DNA of 64,000 nt from Acanthaster planci (GCF_001949145.1 NW_019091419.1:974715-1038714), one strand, 5' to 3'; positions 13,701-28,700 are shown, counted from the stretch's first letter. Made by a program: numbers and translations. Notes: a model not told the origin generated them from the sequence alone.

Positions 13701-16700
13701 CTTTCCCCTCACCCATTAAAATTACTTACTTGACGGAGAGCAAACTCATGAAGTTGCTTAGAAACATGCTGAGCAGAAAATGCTTCAACATACAGTATAG
13801 GTGTACTTTGAATCCATACAAAACATACTGGAAACACTGTGAAACAATATACAGCTTTGTACAGAAAGCTGTAGAAGGGTTGACTTTTGGATGTCATTTT
13901 GTTGATAAGGGAAATGCGAACTATAGTTACATGTACCTGTATGTAGACTGATGTGTAATACAGTCACACTCAAACGGCCTTTGATCATGGAGGAAGGTGA
14001 CTGACTGTTTTGGCAAATCTTGTCATCAGTCACATTTTGATGTTGGCTGCAATTCTTGCAGCTTTTAGTGTGAATGGCATCTGGTATAAGTATTCTAGTG
14101 TGAATGGTTTCCAATGCACTGATAAATGAAATCTGCCATTGATAACAGGTGGTGTGACCATGCCCTTGGCCCTGGTTCCAAATGGTCTAGCATTTGGTTC
14201 ACACTGTCCATCATGTGGTCAACATTTGTTGAACTCAAAGTTGCCAAAGTTTGTCAGTTGAGTGTGGCTGGTAGCCAAAAATAAGCAATGAATGCAAATG
14301 TTACGTTTTAGTTGGTAACCTACAGAATACATGGACATGTATGTTGATGTATTTTGTGTACTCTGCTCAGTATGTGTCATGGAACTCAATGAGTTTGCCA
14401 CCCAGCATGGATAATAATACTAAACCCATACTGTTTCTTTCTTCCCTGTTATTTTCCAATTTTTGTTTTGTCTTCCCCTTGCTCTTTCTTTCTATCAATT
14501 CTCTCGCCTTGTGTTACCGTATTTGCACTGTGTTGGCAGTCATCTCACCAGGCCGAGCATGAACTAGCAGTTATCAAGGCTCAGCACGAACAGGTACACC
14601 AGGGTTTAGACTGTTTCCTCTTGACTACCGTTGTCACGGAAACCAGTTCTGAAACCAGATAGACCGCTAAAGTGTGGACAAAATTTGTTGTTGGAAGGAG
14701 ATTATATTGCACAATAAAAACCAAGGTACATGTATCAGCTGAAGTAAGTCCGAGTAGTATCAAGTTACTCATGCAACCTTGGCTGATACTGGCTTTCTCT
14801 CGAGGTATTGACAGTTGTTAACCAGTTGTAAGACACACGAGTCGTAAGGACAGGTCCCTTGATTTTTCAAATCTCATTATTCAGTTCTCAGCAATTTTTA
14901 ATTGATTACGCATCATCCAAATTGAAGTTGTACATGTATGTAGCCGCCTTGCATACAGAGTGCCAGTTGAGATAAGCACATCTCTTAGATAGTTTGACTT
15001 AGAGGGAAAAGTATCAACTAAAGATACATATACTGTATGAAGTTGATTTTTGCCATGATGGCTTTGCCAAAGTTTAATTTACACATACAAGCAGATGATG
15101 GATATATGTACAATGTATGTGAACTGTTGTGAATACTCTATTTGTCCATACCCTTAGTCTGTTTCTAAACTAATAGACATTGACCAAATGCAACCCAGAC
15201 TCCCCAGCGTCCCTTAAATTGCAAAGCAGCATGTTTACTAATCGCTAATGGAACCGTGTATTTTTGAGAGTGCATGTCTAATTCCAGACTGTTTTACCTT
15301 GAGGGGAAGTTGTCGTTCCCCCCTCGGGTTGAGAGTTTGATTCACAGAGGCTCTGAATGCACTTAAACGTGGGCCTGTAACTTCCTTTTGGACCCTATTA
15401 TAATTAAACAAGGGAAGCCACACCACATTAGTCAGACAAAGCCAACAATTGTCCAGTATTTCCATTCATTCTGTCTTTCACCGACGTCCGAAAGAGACAC
15501 GAGTATATGCATCACTCTTAGACATGTGAGACTTTCTGAACTCTGGATGGCAATGGGTATATTGGATCGTTACGTGTACAGTATGACTTGGCTGTAAATC
15601 ATTTGGTGCAATTTATACTCATGAAAAAATGTGGTTTGCAGAAGATTTTTCAAATGAAGGACAATCCGGTCCACATGTCCTGCTTGCACCATGCACTCTC
15701 TGAGACCAGAAAAAAAATTGTTCATGTGGGCTGAACATGTCATGCAGGCCATGTTTCAACTGATAATAGTGCATGTTACAACCGAAGGACAGTTGACGCA
15801 TGAAGAACTTTTGGACCTGGATTGTACCTGCTACCAACTGAATATGTGTAGTACATTTCTTGGTTGGATTGTGCCTGCTACCAACTGAATATTGTAAGCA
15901 CAGTGGTACTGGTAGTTTCAAGAGTTGCTGGCCAACCTAATCCTAACAAACGACATTTACAGTGTACATGTAAATGGTTTGTTAACCACACTGGTGAATT
16001 GGAGTCCTGAATGAGTTTAACTTGTGATAGCCTTGTCACAAACCTTTGGATGCAACAATGCTTTTGACATCGCATGCTTGAGAATTTCAAGAACAGTGGG
16101 GAATGGACCGGTATATCCACTGCCATCTTGTGTCTGAAAAGTCTCCTTGTCAATCAGCACATGCGCTGACCTCATCTTTCATATTTAGGGATCCTTGGAA
16201 AGGTGTGCACCATTCATCCCACAAGATTGCAGTCACTTGCAGGGGTTCAAAGTCATGCTCTGACAGAAAGTTTTGAACTTTGCTCGCACAGTACGTACGC
16301 GAGAGCGAAGAGAACTTGGACTCGTTGAGGGCGCTGGTGGAATCGGCCGACAAGGAGAAGGTGGAGCTGTTGCAGCAGCTGGAAGAGGAGAGAAGGTGGG
16401 TCCAAGGACAGCTTGAGGTTACCCCCTCCCATGATTTTTTACGTGTAGAAACCTAGTGATAGTACATATGTGCTTGTTTGACTTGATCCTACAAAATGGA
16501 TCTTTTGAATCACTTTAAACCAGGTAACATGTTAAACAGGCAGTGGTTTCCTGGGTTGAACACAGAGGACATTTGTGCTGGCAAATTCTGCATGCAGCCA
16601 ACTGGCCAGGTTACTGCTGTAGTTGTTTCCAGGCTTTAGAGATACCCATTGAGTTTGTACATGCACATGCTTGAGCTAACACGCTGCAGCATTGTCATAG

Positions 16701-19700
16701 AGTTGAGAAACGCTGGTGCATTAGTGTCACCGAAGTCTTGAACAATTGCCACTGATCAATATGTCAAAATTTCAACTTCTTAAGGGACAGTGGTTTGTTA
16801 CATTGTATGTTGTCCCTTGAAATGGTTAATTTTTTGGCCAAAAATGGTACTGTGCCCTGGTGTACCTCGTACTTGCATGTTTGTTTTGGAATAATGCAGT
16901 ATGGTAAAAAAGACTCTGTAAATTTTGATATCCCAATTAACACATCGCTTGAACCCAAATGCTGTGGAAAAATCCCACACGACAATGTTCCATGGAACAA
17001 AGCTTACTGCTGGTCCCATGGCTTAGCCAAACTAGCAATGACTGAAGCCCACGGAATCAAACCCACTTAATATCACAAAACAATGCCGGAAAACCCTTGA
17101 ACTTCACCCAATGTTGTCTTCAAGGAAACGCCTTAAGAATCAGAGATTCCCTTGTCTCCAAGAAAAGTTCTTGCCCTGAGCTCAGTTGGAAAAAAATTTC
17201 ACATTTCTGGCTAGTTTTCGTTGGATTCTTGTCGATGTCTTTATCTCATAGCAACGCATGGTATTGACATCATCCGGTCTGGTGGTTTCCCCATATATAA
17301 CCCATCTATCGTGGCACTAGCTTATTGGCTTCCTGCTCCAGAGGATGTGAGACCTGCTAAAAATAATTCTTCCTCTCTGCAAGTTCCATATCTGGTCACG
17401 AGAACTCATCTGTCTCCATTTTTTTAACCCGAGAGGCAGAACTGGAGCATTCTCACAAGTATTACGACTAAACATGTCACTGTCTTTTTCAAGTACCATG
17501 TACATGCACATGTACCGTACATGTAAAGGGTTTATTTCCTAAAATGAGATATATCCATTTGAGAATGTGCACTTTTTCCACAATTATAAAACTAAAGAAC
17601 TTCAGCAGTGTACCATGTGCCCTAAACTTCTTTTTCACTATTTTGATTCATTAAATTTGTGTTTGGCTGTCTTAAAGCTGTAGAAACTTAACCGCAGACG
17701 ACTGTGAAAGGGTAGTATTATGAAAGATACTAAAATGGTGCTTATCTCATTTGGAAGTAAACGCTTCAAATATGATAGGAAATGATCAGGCCCAGCATGA
17801 GAGAGTGTGTGATGAAAAAATGAGGGGTTACAGTTAACGGCAAGCCTGACATGTTTCTCTAGCAGTTGCTAACAACAAAAACCACTCATTCAATCTTTGG
17901 AAGATTTTCGGGGCATTTTGTCCTTCACACTAAAAACAGAATAGGCTTCAGGACTCCAAAAGTGAAATCGCAGACTGATCGAATAGGAAACCAGTCACGA
18001 GCAACAAATATCACATGATGTTGGTGAACTGCTCGAGGGCAGCTGCACGAAACGAACCCTGGTTAAAGGCTTGAGTACACACACCACGCAGCAGATACAG
18101 GCATAGGTTTAATAGTTTTTACAGACCAGCTGAGTGTACATGTACATGTATGTGTGCAGTCATGTACTGCCATTAGAAGATGTACATGTACATTCTCAGA
18201 AGTATTAAACGGTCGTTTCTCATTGTCATGGGTACTTGTGACATGCATTGTGCATGATACATGTACTGTACATGTATACATCCCCACAGCATCTACATGC
18301 ACCGGTACTGTACTTCAAGAAGTTGTAAAATGTTCTTGCCTGTTGCTACATGCTGTGTGGGTCATTCCATGAGGTTGGGGCACAATTTCTGACTGTGTCC
18401 TTGTTACTTGGGTAACTTTTACCGTCTGTCATGACCTGCACCGGTAGATTACGTCATTTACTCGGTAAAAATTACACACACCTTTGTATTCAGCCTTGCA
18501 AGATGTATAACAACGTCAATTTGGAATCCACATGCAGGGAAATAGCTGTTCATTTTTACAGAACCCATGTAACAATGGACACAGTCGCAAATTATGCCCC
18601 AACCTCATGGAATGACCGGTGCACATATTCCAGGTAATTAGCATAGTGAAAGAAAGTGTTAATTTGGGTTATGACATAATTTTGATTGTACCTTTGTTTA
18701 TTTTTTTTCTGTTTCGCCGGCTCCAGAAAGTTGGAAGACCTTCAGTTCCGCCTGGAAGAGGCCAACATTAATTCCACAGACCTTAAGGTGAGAACAGGTT
18801 GGTCCTGTGCTAACTGTAACCATTCAGAGTATGCCAAAACCCCATGGCTGCGTGGAACTGGTGTTTAAAAAAAAATATTTTGGAAGGATGAAGTACTTCA
18901 GAGACCAGGACTTGATATTGTGCCCATTGCCGTTCCAGTTGTACACAGAGAATGCACCATGGAATACTTGTGTGGTAGTTGGTCACGCTTGTGTTGGATT
19001 TTGGAAATTGGAGAGAATTCTAAGTTAAAATGGCCACAACTGAGAGCAAGTGTAGGATATGTACAGTATGTGTATCTGGGCAGAGTTGATAACTGTTTCC
19101 GACAAAGTTGAGGGATTTGAGATCTTCTTTTTAAGTGGGTGCCCGGAGCATAACTTCATAGTAAACATTGTGTCACTCTTTTGATGAGGTTTTAATTTGG
19201 TTGGTTTTCAGGGTTTTTGTATTTGTTTGCATTTCTAGGTTTATGTTTTGTTCTGTGTGTTTCTGGAGAACTGTGCATTAGCACGAATGCAGCCCTTTGT
19301 TTTACCTGTTTGTTCTGTTTGGGCACATTGTAATTTCTGCCTTTTAAAACCTTTTTTTCACTTGGTTGGACCACGTAATACTTAGCTACAGGCACATATG
19401 ATTTTTTTTTTTTCATTGGCAGTGCTTCATAAAATAATTCAGTCATCTTTTCCAGGATCAATCAGAGTCCCCATCAGATTCCCAAAGTCACTCCTTGCCT
19501 CTGAAAATAATTACGCCCAATCTCCATCAACTGCTCCAAAATTGACAATTCTTCCTTTTCCACTCCGTATTAAAGTAACGAGTCAGTCTGTTTACTCAAT
19601 CTAAAGTGGACAAGATGAAAGTGCATTGCATCCCTTATTAAGCTGATTAGCCAGGGGCCTCATCTCATTGTGGACAGTACATGTAGTCATATTTTTTCTT

Positions 19701-22700
19701 TCTCCCATTGACCTTGGTGGAGGATGGTCATCCCAATTAGTGCCGTTAGCTCTGGACTCTGGCCGGCTCTTCCTGTGATCCTTGAGTAACTGGGCATGTT
19801 TGCGGGAGTGGTAATTGAATTAAGCTACCCAGTGTAAACCCAAGGGAGGGGGGGGAAAATCGGGCTAAAAAATGAAGCATGGCCATTGAATAATGTCACA
19901 GGCAGATGTGGACTTACAGTACCTTGGATGGGCAGTTGCGTGATTGGGATATGGTGCAGCGATTAGTGTTCTGTCAGGAACAGCAACTTGGCGTCCGGGA
20001 AGGGAAGGTTGACTACACATGTTGGTTTCTGCTATTCTTGGATATCAAGAAATATTCTTTGAATTTTTGTCATGCTTGAGAATTAAGACAGCAAAATAGT
20101 TTTCGGTCATTGAGATAAATATGTGTTGACCTCAAGAGATTGAGATATATCTTAACCATCTGTCTGAGAACCACAAATAGTTTGACCTCTTCATTTCAGC
20201 AGACCTGTTTTGTCAGTAAGTTGGTGTTACATAAGTGTGTGCACATGCCTGTACATGTACATGTATGTGTGTAAATGTTTGCACAGAAATTAAGGTGTTC
20301 CGGACTTTTGCCACTCTTTACCTGAATTTTGAAATGACCCTCCATTTTCTTCATTTAATGTTCTGTGAAATCTGACATCCGAGTGTGCACTTTACTCACA
20401 AGTATAAAACCCGCATTTTAGTTGTGCATAGTCTTACTGTTAATTGACCTTGTGGGCAAGGGAAGTACGTGCAAGGAAGGGGAGCACGTACAATGGTACA
20501 ATGTATATGTGTACATGTATCGGCTCATTTCACGCAGCATTATGTATTGAAGTTTTGGGATTTCTGACAAGTCGTCAGACTGTTTCAGTTTTTTGTGTAA
20601 ACTGTTTTGTATGTACCGGTACTATACCTATTTTGATTGGATTAGCAGTGCAGTCGCATGTTATGTTGTGAAACATGTTTCATTGATTAAACGCTATAAA
20701 GCGTTTTGGATGCTTGATATCATGATCGCATGCATTGGCAGCTGCTCTGAGAAAACAGTTCTAGATAGAACCAAAGTAATTACATAAGTACGATGGGGTT
20801 CTCATTGTAGCAAATGTATGTACATGTACATGTAGATTCTCTTGAAGCTGCACACTACTTTTTTCACATTTGAACACATCTGCTGCCATTTGATTCCAAC
20901 AGGCTGAGCAGAAGGAAGAATCAGCCCGAGTGAAAACTTTGAAGGAGAGATTAGTGGAGGAAAACCAGAGGGCATCCAAACTACACCAAGAGGTTGACTC
21001 ATTACAGGTCGGTCAAGGTTCTGAATAATAGCTGAGCCCTGATGAGCCGCCAAAACTCACATTTTTTTAGTCTGGTAGCATTAAAATTGTTGAACTGTAT
21101 TAGAATTATGCAAAAGGGAGGATCACTGTAACAGGTCCCCTTCATGTCAAGGACCACAGGATCATGTCAATGCTGAACATTCCAATAAAAAGATTAAGTA
21201 GAAAAACAGTTTTAACTTGTTTTGGCGTGAGTGCACATGTACATGTGTCAACTGTAAAAGCAATCTGTTATAAAACGTATCCTTAAAATTATTGGTACAA
21301 GTATGGGAAAAAAGGTATGAGTCCTTCAGAGTGGTATCCATGTATTTATACAAAGAAACATGCACTCTGAGAAAAGGGCTGCTGATCAAACTAAAAACAT
21401 TGGATTCCATTCAAGCATATTGTGATTTAAACATGCACAAGACTGAATTTTTTAAAGTGAAGCTTAATATTATTCTTCATGTACATTTGAATCTGAGCCT
21501 GGAATATTTAAAAAAAAAGAATACTGTCAATGATCCTGCAAGACTTTCAAGAAGAGCGTGCCACCGTCCAAATTTTTCCAGAGCCAGTTTGAGGAGAAGG
21601 ACTTCAAGATTGCCGAGCTGGAGGCGGAGGCGGCCACCTACCAGGAGCAGATCGAGTTCCTGCAGAAGGAGAACCAGAACGCCCTGGGCCTGGTGGCCAA
21701 GCAGGAGTACAACAAGCTGGTGCAGAAACAGCGGGAGGAGATGCTGACCCAGCGGGACCTGGAGATTGCTGGCCTGCAGGAGAAGATGGCCGGCATGGTG
21801 CGGGAGAAGAAGGGGCAAGAGGAGGAGCTGGCCCAGTTGGTATGCGCCCCGATTCCATCCTTGCTGCTTTCCCACGTTGTCCAACATTGAGGGGTCAGGG
21901 GGAGGGGGTCCCAGCTTTGAAAGGAAAATGGTTCAGGGGCAGGAGGATTCAACGTCTCAGCTGATTTCAGCTATTATTGTTGAGATTTTTACTCTGTATT
22001 TCAGCTTTTGAGAACCTTTGCAATTTTTGCACTTTTGATAGCTGTTTTCAGCTTTTGTTGCCACTCAATTGAAGTGTAGGGCATCTTTCAGGCTTAGTGT
22101 GTATTTAGGCTTCTCTGGCTTTTTGTCAGGCTCTGGACAAGAAAACGACTGGTGTCCTTGAAAATCGGGGGTTTTTAGGTTCTTCTATCATGAAGTTTAA
22201 CAATTGTTTCAAAATGTACATCTCAACATTGATGATTGTAGGTGAGACTGTCTTTGCTAGAGGAATTTGGTCTGGGTACATGACAAACACATGACGTCAA
22301 AATACCCTCAAGAAGAGCCAGTTGCTTATGACACCTCTTCCACTGAAATTTGAACCTTGTCATCGGCACCACCAAAGGAAATACAGCCCAAAGCCAAAGA
22401 AAGTTTCTCTCATCACTTCCCAAAGTTACTCAGGAAAAGAATGTTGCCTTACCCATGCTGTGTGTATAGTTATGCATTCATGCCACTCGTGTACACATAA
22501 AATGTTGCATTTTTCATCGGAAGACGACAACAAGAAAGAAACAATGACCAGATTATGACTAGATTCATACCACCATCATCATAATATCAGCATGAGAGTT
22601 CTGTTTGATTTATTCCGTTGCATGTTCCTATTCCGCTTACAGAAAGAACAAATACAAGATGGGCTTTCAAAGCAGCAACAATCAGCAAAAACAATAGAAG

Positions 22701-25700
22701 GTAAAGTGTTTTCATCGCGTGTCTTATGTAGTTCCCCCAAGCTGTCGGGATCATTTTCATAATCAGTCATTTCTTCAAAAGAAGAATATGATTATTGGCT
22801 TGTGGGTTTATTTAATTGAAGAGTGGATCTCCAGTTGGTATTTCGTCCATGTACTGCCATGTTGCTATGAATTGTTCTTATGAAAATAATGAACGATGCA
22901 AGTATTGATACCGAGAACAAATGCATCCATGGCAGCACTTGTCTCCCCTCAACCCGCCCACTTCTAATCACAACCTGCTCCCCTTCTAGTAAGAAAAAAG
23001 TTTCAATCATGCTCCTTACCAGTTGTCATTGATGCTTCCCAACAGCCCTAAAACATAATAGTGCCATGCTTTGTGTACATGTGCGCTTTCCTATGGGGAC
23101 TGGGTGGATCGCATTCCACCTCACCTCACTGCCATGCGAAAGTACACGTGTGTTGTCATTATGTTACAGTTCTGTTGTTAAAGTCCCAGCTGGCTGAATC
23201 GTTCTTTAAATCCAGTAACTTATAAGATGCTTCAACAGTACCCATCCCGTTTTGCAGATTTAACCAATCAGCTTTCGGAGAAAGAGACTTCACTGCAAGA
23301 CCTCACAGCGTCTGTCCAAGAATTAAAGAACACATGCGCAGGTTGGTGGAAATGGAGAAAGAGAAAACTACATGTGCGGGGGGGACACCTTGTTGCAAAA
23401 ACAAACAGCACGTTCCATGATCTGGAAGTTTTTGAAGTGAAACAGACAGCCAGAAATTTTGACTTGGCTTTCTTTGTCATTTTAACCATAGATTTAGAAA
23501 GAAAATGTGTGGCAAGTGTAGATCGGTGCGCCCAACTGGTCGAGGACAAGCAGAAACTGGTGAGTGGGGCCTCCCTGGGGACTTATCACAAAAGTTGTTA
23601 CCCACAAAAGCAGTGACTCGACTCGGATTCCCCTCCACATTATAACGTACTAGCAATTCTGTAATTTGTCCCTTCTCACAGGAGGCTGATATTGCCCAAA
23701 TGATGAAGAGCTCCGGCGACAGCTCAGAGCAGCTGGTCAACCTCAACGAGCAGCTGCGGTCAAAGGAGAGGTGAGAAGGCCCGAGTCCCACTCCTACCCT
23801 TCCCATTCCTGCGTTCCCTCCGTTTATCCTTCAAATCCGCCAGGATCCCTCAGAGGATTTTGCCCGACAAAGAAACATAGCGTCAGATTACTGTTTACGA
23901 TGAATCCAATGCCCCTTAAAAGTACCAAGAATAAGCCACTGGTTTCTGGTAAATGCAGGTCCCGAAGGTCGTCCAAACTGCCCACAAGAACTCTATAGTG
24001 TTTGATATGTCGGAATAGTTGCAATTTTTTAAAATGTAGTCAACAGTCCTCCAAAGTTATTGTTCTGTGTGGCTTTGTTGCAGTACCACATATTAGTACA
24101 CACTACTCATTACACAGTAAATGGACATGTATTTCAAGAACAGAGACTTGCAATGTTATGGACCAGTCTGAGGATACAGCATTACAGAATTTCTGTTCTA
24201 AAACAAAGGTGCATGTGCATTTTGGCAAGGGATATAATCTCCATCATTGGAGAAGGTGTGTGGCATTATGCCTGTGCAATGTGCATGGGACCAGCGCAGT
24301 AATGGCCATTTATTTTGGTCACCAGACCAGAATAAGTGGCCCACAGATTTCGCCCCTAACTCTCTTGTGCATGGATTTTCAGGCGGGTCGAGGAGCTGAT
24401 GGCCGAGCTGTCAGAGGCCAACCAGTCAGTAGCTAAGCTGCGGGAGACGATGAGCCAGAGCTCTGAGGCAGCGCAGAGAGAGGCCATGACAGCTGCCGAC
24501 AGACATCGGCAAGAGCTTGAGAAGTGCCGGCTGGAAATCCACTCACTGGTAAGAACTACTTTGTTCAGGTATTACCTTGTGCTCCGGTAACAGAGAGTCC
24601 TGTGCCAGGACCTCAGACATTTAAACGCATAGACCACCAGTCTTGCAAGTATGACGGTGATTATGAACAGTTTGGGCAAAATGACATATGGCAGTGCTTT
24701 AATATAATCATTTTCAGTGCGCATTACGTGTAATGCACACTTGCATTGCTTGTATTTTGATACTTGTGTTCTCAAAGTATGTTCACCCTTTCCTCTTCGG
24801 TTCTACCTTCTTCTAAATGTTGCAACCTTGGGCTGGATTAAGTAACTAGAGGATATATATTTCAATCCATAATTAGCTTCAAAAAATTTGAATTCTTCAA
24901 CTGGATATTAATTCCGTATACCAAGGGGTGAATTTGCCCATAGTTCTAATTTAAGTCAGGTGCCACTCAGATCATGAAATGCCTGTGTAGTTTTGAATGT
25001 GATCTGTGGTCTATGCGTTTACACGTCTGTGGCCGGGACGGTTTCAGGCTTTTGTCTGAACAATCCAGCTGCATCCCAAAGATGAGGCCACTGGTCGGTT
25101 GAAAATAGCGGCAGCCATAGCCGGGCGGCTTCCTTAGCCCTGTGTGTTATTTTCCAGTCAACACTGACAGCCACAACTTTCGGACGCAGCCCGAGCGGGA
25201 AGTGACAGGAACTCATGCATGGAATATGGTGTGCACTTCTCGTACTGACTGAAACTGCATGACTGACTGTGATCCCGTAGTTTTTTTGGTCCAACTTGTT
25301 TCCACTGACCGTGGAGTGAGCATGAGGCATTTGAGGAATTTGCTATAGATATAAAGGGGGCTCCCCTCCGTCTCCCGTAATACAAAGCGTGTGAACAGCA
25401 ATTGCTGAAGACTACCAGAATGTTCAGATGTTGTGTTGTATGATTGATTGCGTAGCCAAACGCTCACAAGTTTTTTCGTGGCATTTGTCGCGACGGGGTG
25501 GCATTTCACTCCTGTATTTGGTGAACAAACCAAATTTCATTTCCTCAATCCCATTTTTGTTCATCCAGTAAACATGGCTGAGTTCTGTTGTGATATATTC
25601 CCTTCTGGAGGACAAACTTTGCTTTTGTTTCTTTTTTTATGTGTAAACAGCTATCAAATGAGTACTATTTAAAGTACTGGTGCATATGTGTATCTGTAAT

Positions 25701-28700
25701 GTACCAGATATTCCATCCATTTCTTTATGGAAATCAACATACTTGTACATTGTCATTTGGATCAACCACAGCCAATGCATTTCAGAGAAATACATGTGTG
25801 TCTGAGTCTTGTCTGTATCCTCCTTTGCACATAACCCAAATGTCTGTGTAGATGACTCGAATATTGCCTTAACTGTTTCTTTCCCCTTAATTTGTTGGAG
25901 AGAAATACTTGGACTGAAACCTGTTTTGGTAACCTTTTGAAGCGAGGCAACCGTTCATATACATGTATGCAAATTTTCTAGAGAAATAAATGTGTGTGCA
26001 TCATAATGTCAGGCTGATGGATTGATGGAGGGAAGGGGGTCGGCATGTTCAGTTTACATGTATAATCGCCCGGTCCAACCCTACCCTGCCCCTCTGCTTG
26101 CTGACCAGTTCCTGCATGATCAATGTTACACCCTCTTCCCTTCATCCTAACATCCTCTTTTCCTCCGGAGACACCTATCTTGTGCCATTTCACTTCCCAC
26201 TAATTTGCACGTGCGAGCACAAGACCTTTACTAATTTGCACTGGCCGTCTTGATTTAATTTTTGCACTTCCATCCTAAGTTTGGCGTCACTGATGGGTCG
26301 GAACCCTTGCCTGCAGTTACCTTGACAGTTTAACACTATACCAAAAGTCTGCCCGTTTAAGTATCATTTACGAAAGGCAGTATGAAGTTTAAGATTTATC
26401 AGCGTTTCCTTTATTAAGATGTTTTGGTGTATTTCAGAATTTCCAATGTCGGCAGTCCGTTGCAGTAGTTTTCTTTGAACATGTACATTTTAGGGTTTGA
26501 ACCAGTCATGAATCCCCTTTCCTAGTATTGGCCTTCAGATATGAAGTCAGAATGAATCAGCAGTGATATACCTCAATTGAACATTCTCTTCTGAACTGTC
26601 AATTAGTCTCAGGCAACTTAAAAGTTGCAATCTTCTAATATCCTGTCAGACCATCCCAGTACCCCCTTCCAGGGGTATCATCCAGATACTTTCCCTTTCA
26701 CCAAACCCATAGAGGAAATGCGAGCTTTGGGAAGAATCAGGGGTCTCATCAAGGGCTTACTCAGCCATTCAGTAAAGGCTTTCCTCGCAATCCCCGGCAT
26801 TATGTCTTGATCCTGCGTTGTTTCCACCTATCACCAGGATGCAGTTGTTAGTGTGACCCTGGCCGTTATGACATTACATGTGCAGTCGGTTCAAAAAGTT
26901 TACACACGTGTACACTTGGTAGAAAAACAGTTTTCCTCAGTGTTTCGCTGTTTGAAATAGTTTTGCCAACATTTTGGATGAGGTCAGACAAATTGTATCT
27001 CAACTCAATGGTCATAGTGTGTACTTCAGTTGAAAATACTGCGATACTTTTATTTTGTTTCAAAATACATGTACTTACATGTATATTTCAGAAAAATAAT
27101 TTTGGGAAAAATTTACAACTACCCCCTTATTGTGGTTTAAAAACAATTCAGAAAGTTGTCTACTGCGACCATAAGATGTTACCAAAATACAGAAAGTGGT
27201 TCTAAATATTAGGGTTGGAGTAAGTAAAATTTTAATTTTTTGTCTAGACATGTGTAAATCTATCTCTTGGAGTTTTTATTTGACGTAGGGCTGTTCCGAA
27301 TATCCGGATATTTGATTGAGTATTGAATATTTGAATATTTTCCGAATTTGAATATTTGAATGCAAAATTCATGAAAACTAAGAGAGAAGTTCTTTTGTTT
27401 AAAATGAGAAAAATTGTTGACTTGTTTCAAGCAGATTCAAATGAAAAGTGACAGAAATATTACGATTCAAAAGTAAATTATTCAATAAAAACTTTTAGAG
27501 GACAATAAATATTGTTCATCTCTAAATCTTAAGATGCTAAATTGTAGGTGGAGATACTCCTATACATGGAAGCTATTATAATGATTATAATGTACTATTT
27601 TGCACGTCTTAGCAACTGATTTTGTATATGGATTGTTCATCAAAAATCTGGTACAACCAAATATTTGGATATTCAATCGAATTGAAAGTTGAATATTCGG
27701 ATAGGGAATTATTCGAATTGACTCAGCCCTAATTTGACGAATACACCATGTAAAGTAGAGACCCATTTTGTCTGGCCTCATGATTAAAAAAGTTGGTAGG
27801 AATGAGTGAAGTTGTGAAATTTGAGGGAAACTGTTTTTGTTCTGCCAGGCTTACATGTATGTAAACTTTTTGTCCCAAGTGTACACGTACATAAATGTTT
27901 TTAGAAATAAGCAGGTTGTCTTGGATAATGAAGGATATTGTTCAAAATGGTTGTTTCCTTGTCAACTACTCGTATACTGAACAGGGGATGTACATATGTA
28001 ATAATTACAGTTGTACTTGGAGAAAATTTAAAGTCCATTAAAAAAAAAGAAAGTGTTAAGAGTTCACAGGTCATTAACCCTGATCCACTGCTCTGCACAG
28101 AGGCGACCAAAGCAATTAGCTGCAAAGTTTAACAGATTTATACAGTGTTATTTTTTGTCTTTTGCACTTCAGATTTTTGGGGAAAGTTACAGTGTAGTAC
28201 AGAACACAAATTTTCTGACTTCAGTCAATTAAACTGTACATGCACATGTATTTGAACTCTTAACTGCAGAATTGCCTTGCAGAATTGGGCACTTTTAACA
28301 TTTACGCAAGTTGCCATGACATAATGCAGCATGAGAATGTCCATGCACTTTGCATGTATCCTGACGAGCATTGTGTATTCATTTGTTGATTTATTTTTGC
28401 TTTAATTCCTTCCAGGCACAGTAGTGTGCTCTGCTAGTATATCAACCAATCAGTGAGCTTGATACTGTGCCTTTGGCTTGCCAACCTTGTCCCTAGACAT
28501 GTTTCACTTGCTCATATTCAGTGTTTGCTCTGAACTGTGGACTTTTGAAAGAGTAAAAGGGAGGGGGGGTCAGGACAGATCTGTGGGTTCGTTGTTATAA
28601 AGGTCTTTGCTACACACTGCACTGTTGGACATTGTTTTCAGATGAAGATTTTTATCATTTATAACACAAAGTGTTGAGTAGATACATATGATACATAGTG

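Larger units (their letters stand above)
9909..14539 (+). other. CLIP1 introns 4 and 5
   Basis: Around exon 5. Intron 4 has scattered TACATG motifs. Intron 5 is AT-rich and contains the inverted-repeat element at 13333-13562. I looked here for the human coiled-coil stretch before exon 6 (ALKEKQQHIEQLLAERDLE) and saw no equivalent exon. Confidence 0.5.
14594..20902 (+). other. CLIP1 introns 6 to 8
   Basis: Three introns of 1.7, 2.3 and 2.1 kb. They hold scattered TACATG motifs, a fold-back element at 18359-18617 and a purine-rich stretch near 19845-19865. No further exon is visible. Confidence 0.5.
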
